Numbered from the stretch's first letter, positions 49,776 to 61,814 are shown. The stretch is DNA of 64,000 bases from Schistosoma mansoni (GCF_000237925.1 NC_031498.1:9388422-9452421); one strand, 5' to 3'. Numbers and translations are program-made. The notes: generated from the letters alone by a model not told the origin.

Positions 49776-50231
49776 ATCTTACTGTATCACACATTATTCG
49801 ATCAGTCTTACAAGACATGTAGCTGTTCATATCTAACTCGAAAAGTGCGTTGTGCGCCGGAGGAGCACACAAAGTAGTGTATGAGGAAGGCTGAAAGAGA
49901 GAAAAACATGCGAAAAAGTAAGTCGCTGACTCAGCAAACATATAAGGTCTCATTATATCTAAACAATGTAAACAATCGATAGCACAGATTTCAATGAAAT
50001 TGAGATTATTCAATAATAAAAGCAAAAAATGTCTAAGTGTGAGGTTCGGAATTTCTTGCAAGACACTAATCTCAAAACCTCTCTTTCTCTTTAACTAAAA
50101 ATCAAATACTCATGAACAATGGAAAATTAGTAGAGCTTCTTGAAAAAAAGATTTCAAGTTAATTAAATTCCTATGTTTAAATAATAGACATTAGATATAA
50201 AAATTATGTTTACGAATATCCTAACCAATCT

Positions 50232-50318
50232 AAGTGAGTAAGTAAGTAAGTAAGTAAGTAAGTATGTAAGTGAGTGAGTAAGTAAGTAAGTAAGTAAGTA
50301 GGTAAGTAAGTAAGTAAA
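50232..50318 (+). repeat. (GTAA)n microsatellite
   Basis: Some 20 GTAA units with few changes. The same unit is the 3' tail of the RTE LINEs in this window, so the array may be an expanded tail, though no RTE sequence is left beside it. Confidence 0.9.
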
Positions 50319-50548
50319 AATTTACATCTGACAAATTCGATCACAGTTACTCAAATATTAATCTATTCATTTAAATACACTAAAAAGTATATTTTCCTAA
50401 CTTCATTAAGATTTAGTTTTAGTAAAATTTCATATTATTTCGAATTATTCGTCATTAATTAATATGCCATTATAACATAAGATTCCAAATTGAACTGATT
50501 CGAATTAATAGATATTTACACTTGTTTAAACCTAACTCAGTGAATTGT

Positions 50549-50550
<2 letters not shown>

Positions 50551-50586
<36 letters not shown>
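50551..50586 (+). repeat. (CTA)n microsatellite
   Basis: About twelve perfect CTA units. Confidence 0.9.
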
Positions 50587-50804
50587 ATATTTCTGGACAG
50601 ATAAGCAAATAAATAGATAATAAATACTTGATAGACTTTACTGGTCAGTGAAATCTAGGAAATTAACGGTAACAAACAACTGTATCACTACTAATCACTT
50701 AAGATGACATAAAATTAAGCAAATTTAGTACAAACATGATAACTAATCATCTTTTTTCTTTGTTAAAATTGTATTTATTAATAAATATCTACTACTGTTT
50801 AGTG

Positions 50805-51321
50805 CCCCCAAATGCCCTGGTACGGCCGAGAGTGAGGAGAGTCAGCTCCCCCTCTCGAAATGCTGTCACATGACCACGCGCATACAACCACTACCACGAA
50901 AGTCCTAATCACTTCCTTCTCACGGCAGGGGTGTTATTCACGAAATTGAGAGAATGAAAAGCGAATGTCCGGCACTTCAACCGGATCGGTGGACACAGAA
51001 AGTTCACCTATAGGAGTTGGAAAACCCTGATTCCAAACCAATGGCATACATGGGCTGCAGAATTCGAAAGGAACAGATGGTGTATGAACCAATTGTTGGT
51101 CACCGGCTGCCGTGGGACCGCATCTCTTTACGTTGCTCCACTACCTTGTGGGTCAAACCTTCAGGTCGAAGGCTCAAGGAGTGGCCCCCCAAGAAAACCA
51201 CCTGTTTCGGTTCGGGCACCCAGGCAGTATCCCAGCCCTTACACAAATCGAATGATTTATGTGGAGTATATCTATTTGGTGCCCCCTTGTACTAATGTTT
51301 ATGTGTTCAAATAAAATAACA
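50805..51321 (+). repeat. Copy 5 of retroposon family R1, near full length
   Basis: It begins with CCCCCAAATGCCCTGGTACG and ends with GTTCAAATAAAATAACAAAA. The frame 51017-51295 (92 codons) is open: MENPDSKPMAYMGCRI, KEQMVYEPIVGHRLPWDR, EWPPKKTTCFGSGTQAV. It has more amino-acid changes than the other copies, so it is probably older. No clear target duplication was found. Confidence 0.85.
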
Positions 51322-51779
51322 AAATTAACTACTCTTTTGTACATTTAATCTAAATACTGTTGAATTATGAAAGTTTATTAAAACTTCAATTATTCTGATA
51401 AATAGTATTATTATTTTAGTGAAGATAAGTGGTGCTGCATAGATTTTGGAGAGATATATTTCATAATAGGCTAGATCATAGAAAGTCGAAGAGTTAGGTG
51501 AACAGTGAACAGTTTTTTCTGACAGTGTAAAAATGTATAATCTATGCAATCCACTAAGTCATAAGTAAAAAGAGCAAACAATTGATAGCAGTGAATTAAG
51601 ATTTTTAAAATTATCTGGAGTGAATGAATGGAAATTATTTGAGTAATAATAAAATATATCATGGTCATGGAGAGGATTTTCTTTGTATTATTAAAATGTG
51701 ATCACAGTCAAAAACTCAACAACCTCCACAACCCCATACTGATAATTACCATGTGCTCACTAGTGACTAGCCTCGAGAG

Positions 51780-52065
51780 GTAATTCTCGGAGTTCTAGTG
51801 AAAAGCCATGAGCAGTGGAGCCAATCCGTGTCAGTGGAAGATAGTCGGACAATTTCGTGGATTAGTTGAAGCTAGACATTAACACCGTTGGATGCCTGCT
51901 TAGTGGTCCAGAGGTTAATCGTTCTCATGAGAGACCAAAGGTCCTGGGTGCGTAGCCGTGGATGCGCACCTCTGAGGAGTCCCACGCTGGGACGAAACGA
52001 CCGTCAAGAGATCCCGAGTTTGCACTGGTGGTCTAACATTGGTCGATTTATGATCTCAATCGAGA
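51780..52065 (+). repeat. tRNA/hammerhead SINE copy, longer subfamily
   Basis: The head TTGAAGCTAGACATTAACAC CGTTGGATG precedes a tRNA-like part (TAGTGGTCCAGAGG as A-box region, GGTCCTGGGTGCG as decayed B-box) and the hammerhead core CTGAGGAGTCCCACGCTGGG ACGAAACGACCGTC (about 51971-52004). Core bases are intact and stem II is strong, but stem I pairing is poor. The 5' extension (GAGCAGTGGAGCCAATCCGT) is shared with the composite copy at 45.8-46.0 kb. A detached piece of a SINE end lies at 51705-51755. Confidence 0.75.
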
Positions 52066-53425
52066 ACTAATTTCTAGCATTTTGACTATGGTAATTTACA
52101 GGATAGTAATTGTGTGGAAATAACAAATAGAACTTTGACTAGATTAAAATTTATTATTACTCATTATATATATGCTCAAAAAGATTAGCTTTCAATTCTT
52201 AGTGTTTCTATCATAAATATAATAATGATTTAAATATTTTAATTACGTCATTTTTATTAAGAAAACAGGAAATTCGAGGTTCTACAGACTGTCGGAAATA
52301 ATCTATACTAGTTTTCTTTTTGTTACCAACGTTTTTATATTTGGAAATTTGATCAACAGATGATGGTTAAACACAAACGAACGACAAGGATAGACCACAT
52401 GCTAAGAAGGTATTAGTTATATTTTTCTCTACAACTATTTAACTAATATTGCTTTTACTCAATTGATACACACATTTCAGGTGTTACAACAACAACAACA
52501 AAGTAACACATTAAATGTTTTCTGTGCTTATTTGTAAACTGACAGACTTTTTTGGTAAACAAGCGATTAACTATTGATATACGTATATATTTATATACAA
52601 ATACATACACGCACATAAAGGTATTGAGATTTTTAACTAAAGACATTCGAATGAGTTTATTCCATCTCTCTTTCACACACACTCCTTCGTATGTATGTGT
52701 GTGTCTTTTGATACCTAAGGTAATAATTATAGGTTGATTTAGTCAGTTTTTACTGTTGACACTTTTACACCTTATCCATATGAAAGCTTCTGTATCGCAT
52801 ATATATATAAATATATATAGAGAGATGTATACACATAAACATGCATGCTTTCAATCTTGCTCACACGCACGCACAAGTAATGGACGATTGAGGGAGTTGG
52901 TGAGATCATCAACATAGCAACCAAAAGCATAATGGAGTAGAAGGAATCAACTACGGTATGACGCAATTTGGTGTGAAGAAATTTTCTATTTAACTATGTA
53001 GCATTTGTTGTTGTTATGTGTGCTGGTCATGAAGATACTAGCAGTTACGATCAATTTTCCTGATTACTACTATTAAATTAGATAATTTAGTGTAATTTTT
53101 AACTAGTGTATATTGATTACTTAACTAAAACAAGATAATAGATACTAGTACTCCATTAATACATTGAGATTAATTTTCTTTTCAATGTGAAGATAAGCGA
53201 TTAATGGAGATTGTTTTTAAAGTTAATATTTACTTGACTGAGTTTATCAATTTGACTTTTTTGTTTGGATTGCTAATCAACTCTTTGTTGTGAATTAACA
53301 ATTTCAACTAATCGACTTGATGGAAAAAATTCAATCTAACAGTTTTCATCTGAAAGTAGCACCGACTAGAGAGTCAGTGGGATCACAGAGGATTAAATAA
53401 CTGTTTCAAATTAAGTTTCATTACA
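52066..53425. other. No gene; short simple repeats
   Basis: AT-rich DNA with an ACA triplet run near 52487, TA/GA-rich runs near 52800-52830 and CACACGCACGCAC near 52862. The overlapping short frames on both strands reflect low complexity. Confidence 0.4.
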
Positions 53426-53535
53426 AACCCAGAAAGCATTGGATAACTATTTTGTTACAGTATGAGACTCCTTAACAATATACATTGACGATTCTATCAT
53501 GAATCGAGCCAATAACCTTCAGGCTTCACATAGAG
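53426..53535 (-). repeat. Strongly decayed SINE hammerhead part
   Basis: Plus strand CCAGAAAGCATTGGATAACT, GTATGAGACTCCTTAACA and GACGATTCTATCATGAATCG parallel CTGAAAGCACTGGACGGCC, GGGACTCCTCAG and CACGATTCTGCCTCGCGAG of better copies. Confidence 0.45.
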
Positions 53536-54424
53536 CATCTAAACTTTAAACTTGAATGGCTTATGTTTACATATTCCGTATTAGTTCGGAACTTTCTACA
53601 ATTCAAATTAAAAACCCCACCAGTTGAATTGTATAATCATCCATGCTTAGAGCTTTAAATATCATTTTGGATTCTGTTCCATGTATAAAGATTTACATGT
53701 TCACTACTAAGCAGTTCTCAATGTAGGGTTAAAGAAACTGTCCATTGTGTAATAATGGTGTTCAACAGTTTTTAAATCATACATTACTTCACTAAAAAGT
53801 AATTTTAAGGTTAATATAACATGTAATTAGGATTATTAAGAATTAAAATCCTGTAAGATTTTGAATAATGTCTCATTTAGTATCGACTTTTTTCGAGATT
53901 ATATACAAATCTACACCCAGATGAATAGTTCACTAAAAGTTATGTATGCATATTTTCGTAAAATATTTTCTCTTTGGAAATTACCAAAATACAATCATAA
54001 ATGTTTGTTCTAAAAAAAATTAAAACAATAATTAACAAAAAAAATTAATTCTGCTCTCAAAATCGGTCACTTAGTAACACACAAAATTCTAATACCACTC
54101 TGAATATTACATAAAATCATATCATTTCCATTTGAAAGTTAATACTGATGTTGTTGACTTGGAGTGGCTTCGAACAAGGCACAAAATAAATTAACCAGAT
54201 CCGAGTTTACGTGATATATACATATATAATTTGTGTAATATTGTAACAAATTTCTGTTTAACATGTATTCAAATCGTAATTATTTAAAAATATATTCCAT
54301 GAATACTTTTAACAATCAGTATCCGTCACCCATCTTCAACTCTGAAAACTTCCTAAAGGTTGGATTGATACAATGATCTTTTTTTCCATCCACTGAGCCA
54401 TGATATGAAGTTCTAACTTTAATC

Positions 54425-54650
54425 AATGCACAATGTTTTCCAATCGCTTTCCATTGTCTCTGATGCATAACTCTCACATAAATGGTTTCGAGGTAAATTG
54501 TTCGGGCGCGAAACCAAAGATCTCGGGTCCGATTGTCGCACATGGGGTCGTGCGTGCACACTTTCGAGAATTACATACTAAAACAAAACGGCCGTCCAGT
54601 GCCTCCATGTTTCCAGTGATGGCCTAATCAAGACCAGATCGTAGTTTAGA
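54425..54650 (+). repeat. tRNA/hammerhead SINE copy, decayed
   Basis: TTCGGGCGCGAAACCAAAGA TCTCGGGTCCGATTGTCGCA corresponds to the CTGGCGCGAGACTGGTAGGTCCTGGGTTCGA part. GTGCGTGCACACTTTCGAGA and AAAACAAAACGGCCGTCCAG are the hammerhead remains. The ribozyme core is lost. Confidence 0.65.
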
Positions 54651-55860
54651 CTCTGAAAACGGGAATAACAGTTTCTGTAAAAAAAAAAGACCAAACAAGT
54701 ACAGAGTAGTTATATAGACTTCTTCCATAAAGTCTGATGTGAATAACTTATAGGCAATCATAAATTGTGATTATGAACTGAGGTGTAGGCTAAGATGAAT
54801 AGCTATCAGTTAAATTTTTTAAAATCATGTTACATTGTGAATTTATCAAAGCAATATCAAGCTCCCAGCCCATTAATGTTTTTTCACTGATGGTAATCAT
54901 TTACTTTTGAGGTAAATCGGATCGGAGTAAACTATTTTCATAGAATCGAATTCGAGGTATTCAGAAATTAATTATCAGTTATTAACTTAAATAACTCATC
55001 TACTGATTATGTCATTCAATGTTAAAAAACAGTTTATAAAAATATATTTGCTTTTTTGTAAACTAGTACAGCTGAGATCATTTGATCTTATGATCTCTAG
55101 TTGCAGACTGACAATTACAGAAATTAAACAGTTATTCAAAATGATACATTTCTAAACCTATTTTATTCATATCAAAGACAATGAAATTCCACAAAAATAA
55201 TCACTTTTTGTTTGAATTCTCTTATATGAATTCTGACTGTAGCTGTTGGCAGGTTGGATAACGATAAAATCAAGTGTCTAATATAAGGTCCTAGGGAGAG
55301 TGGTACGGTCAACGATATTGGAATGTGATAGTAGTAAGCTGTTTCCAACGGGTAGCCAGAATCTTTAGCGACATTGCCCTCATAAAAATGCTAAAAGAAA
55401 CATGAAAAGATAAACCCTAAAAATAGCACACCTCACTTTACGATACGATTTCCCGGCACCTTCGATATTAGTTAAAGAGCATGGATTAAACACATCAACA
55501 TCTATTTGCAAAAAAGCCGTACGTGACCGGTCTCAAGCAGTTACCACTTGGACCTTGCAGTCGTATATAAAACTTCTCAAGACCACCACTAATCCGGTTT
55601 CATTTTCAGATACTTCAGTAAGAATTGTCCATCCCGTGTAGACAGTAGGATGATAAGAAGTGTCTATATACTTATGACAACACTAGAGCTCTTTTTTTAA
55701 ATGAAGCGAGTAACTGATTCTAATATTACCAAAAAATAGAAAACTCGTCAGTGTTTAGACTCATACCCAGATCAAACCACATAAAAATTACCTAGTTGCT
55801 ATAATTGGTAGAAAGTATTACACAAAAGTGACAGTGTTTGTTTATGATTAGATCATGAAT
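54651..55860. other. No recognised gene; possible old repeat at 55.25-55.70 kb
   Basis: The 55230-55690 stretch has higher GC content and few A/T runs (CCCGGCACCTTCGATATTAG, GACCGGTCTCAAGCAGTTAC), as old coding repeats often do, but no peptide was recognised in any frame. Confidence 0.35.
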
Positions 55861-55864
55861 CGAT

Positions 55865-55935
55865 GAATGTTAGCCAATCATTGAAAACCTGAAAGCACTG
55901 GACGGCCGTTTTGTCCTAGTAATGGGACTCCTCGG
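55865..55935 (-). repeat. 3' fragment of a tRNA/hammerhead SINE
   Basis: Plus strand GAAAACCTGAAAGCACTGGA CGGCCGTTTTGTCCTAGTAATGGGACTCCTCGG is the minus-strand hammerhead with changed core (CCGAGGAG, ACAAAAC). The tRNA-like head is missing. Confidence 0.7.
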
Positions 55936-56192
55936 CAAAGCGTTTGTGTTTGTTTACATAAAACCGAATATGAATTGCGCTACATATATGTATGAGAGAT
56001 AATCAAAGTTTATGATTCACTTGCCTTTTTGATCTTTGTACATTTAGTAAGTATTCTCTCATTGTTTCTGTAAAGACTGAATGTTTTATTCATTCATTCA
56101 CTCGCTTATCAATTCATCGGACGAAAAACAATAAGAATTAAACGAATCAATATAAACTTCTTTTAATTCAATTAAATGAAAATAGATGAAAG

Positions 56193-56418
56193 TTTTGATG
56201 GAGTTTTGTTCTCTGAGCTGGATGGTTTGGTCGTGGAGCTTTCATCGTTCTTCTGAACGACATCATCAGCACAAACTTCTGGTAGAAGTAAAGTGTTTGA
56301 ATTGCTCCACATATGATTCACAGCTTGTCCTATACACCTCGATGTTAATTGGTTCTTGTTGACCTTAAATCTGTCCACGACCAAACCATCCAGCTCAGAG
56401 AACAAAACTCCATCAAAA
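56193..56418. repeat. Fold-back element with perfect 44-base inverted repeats
   Basis: Arms at 56193-56236 and 56375-56418 are exact reverse complements over 44 bases, from TTTTGATGGAGTTTTG to GGTTTGGTCGTGG, with a 138-base middle (CATCATCAGCACAAACTTCT, GATTCACAGCTTGTCC). Single arms also occur at 49105-49180 and, decayed, near 58720-58750. It looks like a non-autonomous terminal-inverted-repeat element or hairpin repeat. Target duplications could not be assigned. Confidence 0.8.
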
Positions 56419-56426
56419 TCATCCAC

Positions 56427-57746
56427 CTGAGCTATAAATCTCCATCATCTCAAAATCATAAAAGTGTAGGTGAAAGTAAATTACAACTTTAAATGAATAT
56501 CTTACTCATTTAAAATATTTCCTATAGAAAAGCGCGTTTTTTTTAAAAAAAACAAAACAAAACATTCAGTGTATTCAATACAAGGAAAAATATCCAGTTC
56601 TACATTTTATTTACTTATATTTATTTATTTATACTTTTTATCAATACTTAATAGCGAAAAGAAAATGATTTTCCGAAAAAACAAAGCGATAATTACAACT
56701 TTAATGTCAATGATTATTCCTATCGAAAACAAAAATGTTTTGCCCTTCTTGTTATTAAGTTTAGTATGTTACACTGGTTTTTCTTTGAAGAGAAAATTCT
56801 CATATGAATTGTTTTAACTATGCATATATGTATATACGTCCACGTGGACATCGATGTATGTTTGTGTAATAAGAGCGGGAATTGAAAGGGTAAGAGACTA
56901 TGTTGCATATAGAGATGAGATAAAAATCTTTAAACATATTATTTGAGGCATTAAAAAATAGATCAGTTGTTGTATACATGCGGAAATTTTAAAAAAATTT
57001 CACTGATTTAACATTAGAAAATCATACACGAGTCAGTAAATATGTACATGCAGATGCGAATGTACGTTTGCTTGCATGTGTGTGTGTGAACGTGTTACAC
57101 GAAGAAAGATAGTTAAGAAAAAATAGCAGGATAGAGAGCGAGAGAATTGAGAATGAGTGTAAATTATAAAAAAACGGTAAATGAAGGTTTATGAATTCAA
57201 CTTGGGTAAAAATTGTTTCTATGTTATTATTAAACATCATTGTCTGTAATCTAACTAATTGTTTTCTTTTTCTTTCAACCTACGTAATCAGCATTAATTG
57301 CATATAAATGTATGCGCATGTATATGAATGTATATCACCAAGAGATTGAAGTTTACAATGAAAAACAATTAACAGAGATAATATTTTGTTCTCATCGGAA
57401 AAAAAGTAGGCGAATCATTTTACTTTCAAAGTTGGTTGTGAAGTTAAACTTAACATTAAAGTTATAATTACCAACTGGATTATAGATGACAACTGACAGT
57501 AAAAATGATAAAAATATTATTACTTCGTTATTGCCATCGTTATATTTTTTTAATAAAACCATTAAGTGAATATGATTTTATCCAATGACAGATGATAATT
57601 TAATTTTAATTATATTGTCAAGTCAAACTGTGAAAATAACATGTAAATAGGATCTACAAGGTAAAAGTTATAGGTGTTGAAAGGGTTTTGTGGTTATCGA
57701 TTTTATTTGAAGGTTGCATTCCTTACAGGCAGATCTTAGAAAACCA
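56427..57746. other. No gene; AT-rich low complexity
   Basis: Frames here (56569-56817, 57022-57240) are rich in Phe/Ile/Lys/Ser as expected from base composition. Confidence 0.4.
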
Positions 57747-57760
57747 ATAAATACTGAACA

Positions 57761-58012
57761 TAGTTGAAAGCATGAGTCAATTGAAGCTAGACCAACAGGG
57801 AAAACCTGAAAGCACTGGACGGCCGTTTCGTCCTATTATGGGACTCCTCAGAGGTGCACATCCACGATCTCGTCTCACGAGATTCGAACCCATGACCTAC
57901 CAGTCTCGCGCGCAAGCACTCGACCGATAGACCACTGAGCCGGCATCCGATGGTGTTGATGTCTCATGCTTTCAACCATGAAAATACTGAAATCTCCACA
58001 AAACCCCTTCTG
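57761..58012 (-). mobile_element. Complete tRNA/hammerhead SINE with 14-base target duplication
   Basis: ATAAATACTGAACA stands at 57747-57760 and 58013-58026. On the minus strand the element starts CAGAAGGGGTTTTGTGGAG, has GGTTGAAAGCATGAGACATC, a tRNA-like part (CTCAGTGGTCTATCGGTCGA as A-box; GGGTTCGAATCTCG as B-box, a good Pol III match) and a hammerhead with intact core, and ends GTCTAGCTTCAATTGACTCA TGCTTTCAACTA. The 252-base length, the lack of poly(A) and the target duplication fit LINE-driven retroposition. This is the best reference copy of the family. Confidence 0.88.
57812..57856 (-). ncRNA. Hammerhead ribozyme in a SINE, core intact
   Basis: On the minus strand: CTGAGGAG (57851-57844), TCCCATAATAGGA as stem II region, CGAAAC, palindromic ACGGCCGT and GTC with expected cleavage between 57818 and 57817. 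Invariant core bases are present. Stem I is weaker than in the copy at 46065, as two pairs next to the core are mismatched. Confidence 0.7.
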
Positions 58013-58026
58013 ATAAATACTGAACA

Positions 58027-60785
58027 GTTGCTTTGTCGTACAATGGGACTTCTGAGGAGTGTCCATTAATGAATCCACCTACCCAGTGGTTTCAATAGTT
58101 AGACATTATGTACGAGGTATAAAATTCGTAGATCTTGAGCAAGATTGAAGATTTCCGCTGTTGATAATTTTTATGACGGTTTTTGATTTTTGTTGATTTC
58201 CTAACTAAGGTCAGTTTGTGGTGTAAACGATATGACTTAATAACCTCTACAAACTCTCTGCACTAATAAAAGTACTTTGAACTTTTACATAAATCAATAG
58301 GTTAGCAATAATTTAAATATAAGAATGACATGTTATTCAAAATATTGACGATCTCTACACACGCTTATTCGGTTATAATAGTTTCTTTACGTTAGTGTTA
58401 TTAAAGAAGAGTTCGATGAATGAACTAGTTATAGATTACCAAAACAAGAATGTTGATCGAATGGAGTAATAAGATGTGACTGAGTAGTGATTTCTCATGA
58501 GACCTTTGAATAAACTGAGATCACAATCCACTAATCAGGAAAATAGGTTTTTTATCTTACAAAATAACCTGTTTGTCCATAAATTATCAATAGAAAAATG
58601 GCATAATTAAAGGTTAATTAAATTATAAATGACTGAAAGATACAGGTTTCGTAAGTCACTTAAATGCCAATGACATTAAGATCTAACGATTAGGCTTAAT
58701 TCTTGTCTGTTCGAACATGATAAGACTATCCAACTCAGGGAATATAACACTTGCAAAATCTTCATCTCAGGTTATATATATTTATCATTATCTTAACAGG
58801 ATCCTTCAAAGCGATCACGATGTGTACAATGCTTTAAAAACAATGCAGTAAAATTTAGTAGTTCATTCTTTCAACTAGTCAACTGATTATCACAATTTAA
58901 AGTGGTAGAGTCAGAGATAGTCAACAAGAAACTGTGGACCTAGGTTTTGTGCCATTTGACACTTGTTAGCAAACTGTACCTGTAATCTTAAGGAAACTGA
59001 CGCTTCTTAGAAGATTTTAAATTTAGATACAAGGTATCTTGCCGACTAATTTCAGCTACCAAATAGCATTTCAAATTAGTACACTTGATATCAAGTCACT
59101 TAGACTGGTACCACATTGGGACTTGATCGACAGACACCGATCAGGAATAAGAATGGATTGACTCATATGACACTGGTCAGTACTCAATAATCAATCAATT
59201 GTAAATTATCACAACTGCAATCAAATATTATTGATGATGTAATATATTGGTGTTGACCTGCATAATTGAAGGAATCATAGAGCTTTACATTGGAAATTTC
59301 ATAATTTTGTCCTGAAACTAGCTTTTAGTGTTAAGATGGTTGTAACATTTTGCAAAAACTTTGCCAGAAATTTGTACGATTTACAACAGTTGCACATTAT
59401 GTCGTTACTTTATATTAAAGTTCACTCATAGTAAAACACAAAATATTTGGTGAGTGATTTCAATAGGATCTTATTTTTGATAAATGTCAAATGTAACTAC
59501 TGATATTTCCTTTACCATGTTAATCATCACGTGACGAGATCGTCAATCGGAACACCGACATATAAGACCTTGGCCCCATGCCAAACCATTGACGCGTTAA
59601 CCAACACGAGCATTCTAGAGTAAACTCTGATTCCTTATTGGTTTTTCTTGCCTTTCCCTCCCCGTTTGAGTCCAGAACAAAATCTCAGCTTCCAATGTAT
59701 GAATCATGTATTTCAGACATACATACTTGGTTTATACACAAGCAGAGCAGATAGCATCACCATAAAATGAAAAATAATAATTAAACAAGGTGAAGCCCAA
59801 AGTGGCTGCGAGTATGAGAGACTGTAACTAATAGATTGAAGATAACTCAACAAGAGTAAATCGTATAACAATAGCCAACAGATCAAATGAAATCTTATAT
59901 AATCTGGTTACTTTATAATTATCCAATAAGAATAGTCCACAAATAATTCTTAGCAGTTACCATCTATCCATTTTTTGTTAGTATATAACAACTACCTACA
60001 ATCTAATAGTATGATGTGTGCACCACATCAATCTTACAATTATTTTAATAAAAATGAAACATTACCATAGAAGCACCCGAGTACTGAGTTGAGATAACTA
60101 TTGATTACCTGAAAAAAGACAGTCATTTAGTGGTCTCGGGATTTTTAAAGCATTTTTAGACTATAAACTAACCAAATTAAATCTGAAAAAGAGAATTCAG
60201 CGAAGAAAATTTTCTTTTCGACGAAATCATTTACTTAAGCTGTACATTCGTATATATAGTGATATGGAAAATATATGTCTATAGGAGGCTAGAAAAGATT
60301 GCATTATAAATGGATTCGACAATAAATAACAAATGAGGTGACGTACTAATCTATTTACCTTACTATACAATGTGACATGAGATGATTTGACCAAATGAAG
60401 TTCTGGTGAGAAACATGGACCTGAGGGGTTTAACCATGTCGGGTGTGAGACAAGTACCGTTAGTGTCAAAAGATGATGGTTGTGTAATTTCGTAAATGGA
60501 TCGAAGTTAAAAATGTAAGTTGTTATAAAATTGCCCTTTGTTACATCTTGAATAGTAACTAAATGGGGAACATAATGCGTGGACACTTCCACAACATCCC
60601 CCTTAATTATTCTTGACCTAGGCTACCAATTATAACGAAAACAGGAAAGATAGACTCGACATGTTACTGTTATGAAGAATATATACTTTTTATAGAAAAA
60701 GTATTGCGCATTAAAAGTAATTTTTTTTTCGGTGATTATTAATTACAGTTAAATGGTCAAAACATAAAACGAAATGTACACTGGA
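58027..60785. other. No recognised gene; old repeat blocks
   Basis: 58720-58750 is a decayed arm of the 56.2-kb inverted repeat. 58900-59200 resembles the old repeat at 48.7-49.3 kb. 59530-59720 and the minus-strand open frame 60592-60227 (121 codons) have higher GC content and may be old repeats. None could be assigned to a family. Confidence 0.35.
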
Positions 60786-60787
60786 CA

Positions 60788-60925
60788 TGTACTTACTTAC
60801 GCCTGTTACCCTTCGTGCAGGAACACAGGTTTCACACCAGAATTCTTCACCAAACTCTATTCTGGCCAATTCTTTTTAGTTTTCATTCATTCTTTTGATG
60901 TCTACTTTAAATTCCCCTTATCATG
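60788..60925 (-). mobile_element. RTE LINE 3' fragment, minus strand
   Basis: TTACTTACGCCTGTTACCC is the reverse complement of GGGTAACAGGCGTAAGTAA, the exact end of the intact LINE at 20.76 kb. AGAATTCTTCACCAAACTCT continues into the decayed C-terminal coding part. Only the last ~140 bases remain. Confidence 0.85.
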
Positions 60926-61259
60926 TGTTAAAGTACTCAACTCTTAACCAATATATTCATGGTTCGATCTATATCCCATCTATATCTGTTAGAATAACTG
61001 GGTAGTATAACTAACACATATACAAAACTTATAACTCGAAACCAATTACATCATACCGTACTTGTCGAATGGCTTTATTATTATTATTACTATGATTATC
61101 GTTACTAATCATTGACTGAATAATACAAGAGAGAGGGAGAAAAGTCAGAAATTTTGTAAGTCATTCATACAAATAAGCAAACTGAAGGTTTCAGTACCTA
61201 GATAATTTCATATGATCTTTGTAGCAAATTTTTAATTTTTTTTATACTGAATATAATTA

Positions 61260-61544
61260 TAATCAGAAGGGAGTTTGTGTGGAGATTTAGTATTTGCATA
61301 GTTGAAAGCATGAGTCAATTGAAGCTAGATCAAGTTAGTTAGACATTAACACCCTCGGATGCCGGCTCTGTGGTCTATCGGTTTAGTGCTCTGGCGTGAG
61401 ATTGCTAGATCCTGGGTTCGAATTTCGCGAGGCGAGGTCGTGGATGTTCACTGCTGTGGAGTCCCGCAATAGGACAAAACGGCCGTCCAGTGCTCCCAGG
61501 TTTTCCTTGGTGGTCTAGCTTCAATTGACTCATGCTTTCAACTA
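61260..61544 (+). mobile_element. tRNA/hammerhead SINE with 12-base target duplication and 33-base inverted ends
   Basis: TGAATATAATTA is at 61248-61259 and 61545-61556. The head is AATCAGAAGGGAG..GTGGAGATTTAG; tRNA-like boxes are CTGTGGTCTATCGG (A) and GGGTTCGAATTTCG (B). The hammerhead has core changes (CTGTGGA, ACAAAAC) that should abolish cleavage. A perfect 33-base inverted repeat joins 61297-61329 and 61514-61546; its inner part (TCAATTGAAGCTAGA) is absent from the head of the copy at 57.8 kb and seems to be an extra piece of SINE 3' end in reverse. Confidence 0.85.
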
Positions 61545-61814
61545 TGAATATAATTAACTAATTCATCAATATTAGATTTTTGTCATTCCTGTAGATGTTA
61601 TCAGGTTGTATACTATAATAACTACTCTATACTTGTGATTCTATTTTTATTATAAAGTGTATACAGTCATTAAATGCTATACAGAGAAACCATTTCCCTT
61701 AAATTCACTCATCCTTTGTAATTTTCACTGTTTTATACTGTTACCAATTTTTTTAATGTTCGTTTTGAGGTTACCTAGAAATTTTCTTTTCGGAAAGTAT
61801 AAACTTAAATTTAT

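Noticed and set aside
50229-50320. The regular GTAA array considered as a CRISPR-like or satellite structure
   Set aside because: A simple tetranucleotide array without spacers, in a eukaryotic genome.
60227-60610. 121-codon minus-strand frame preceded by a purine run and TGTTGTGGAAG, which could suggest the edge of an old LTR element
   Set aside because: No second copy, no recognised domain and no matching end were found in the window; left as an unassigned old repeat.
61340-61450. Possible tRNA genes at 46.0, 57.9 and 61.4 kb (A- and B-box-like blocks)
   Set aside because: They lie inside repeated SINE units with changed or missing acceptor-stem pairing, so they are SINE promoters and not tRNA genes.
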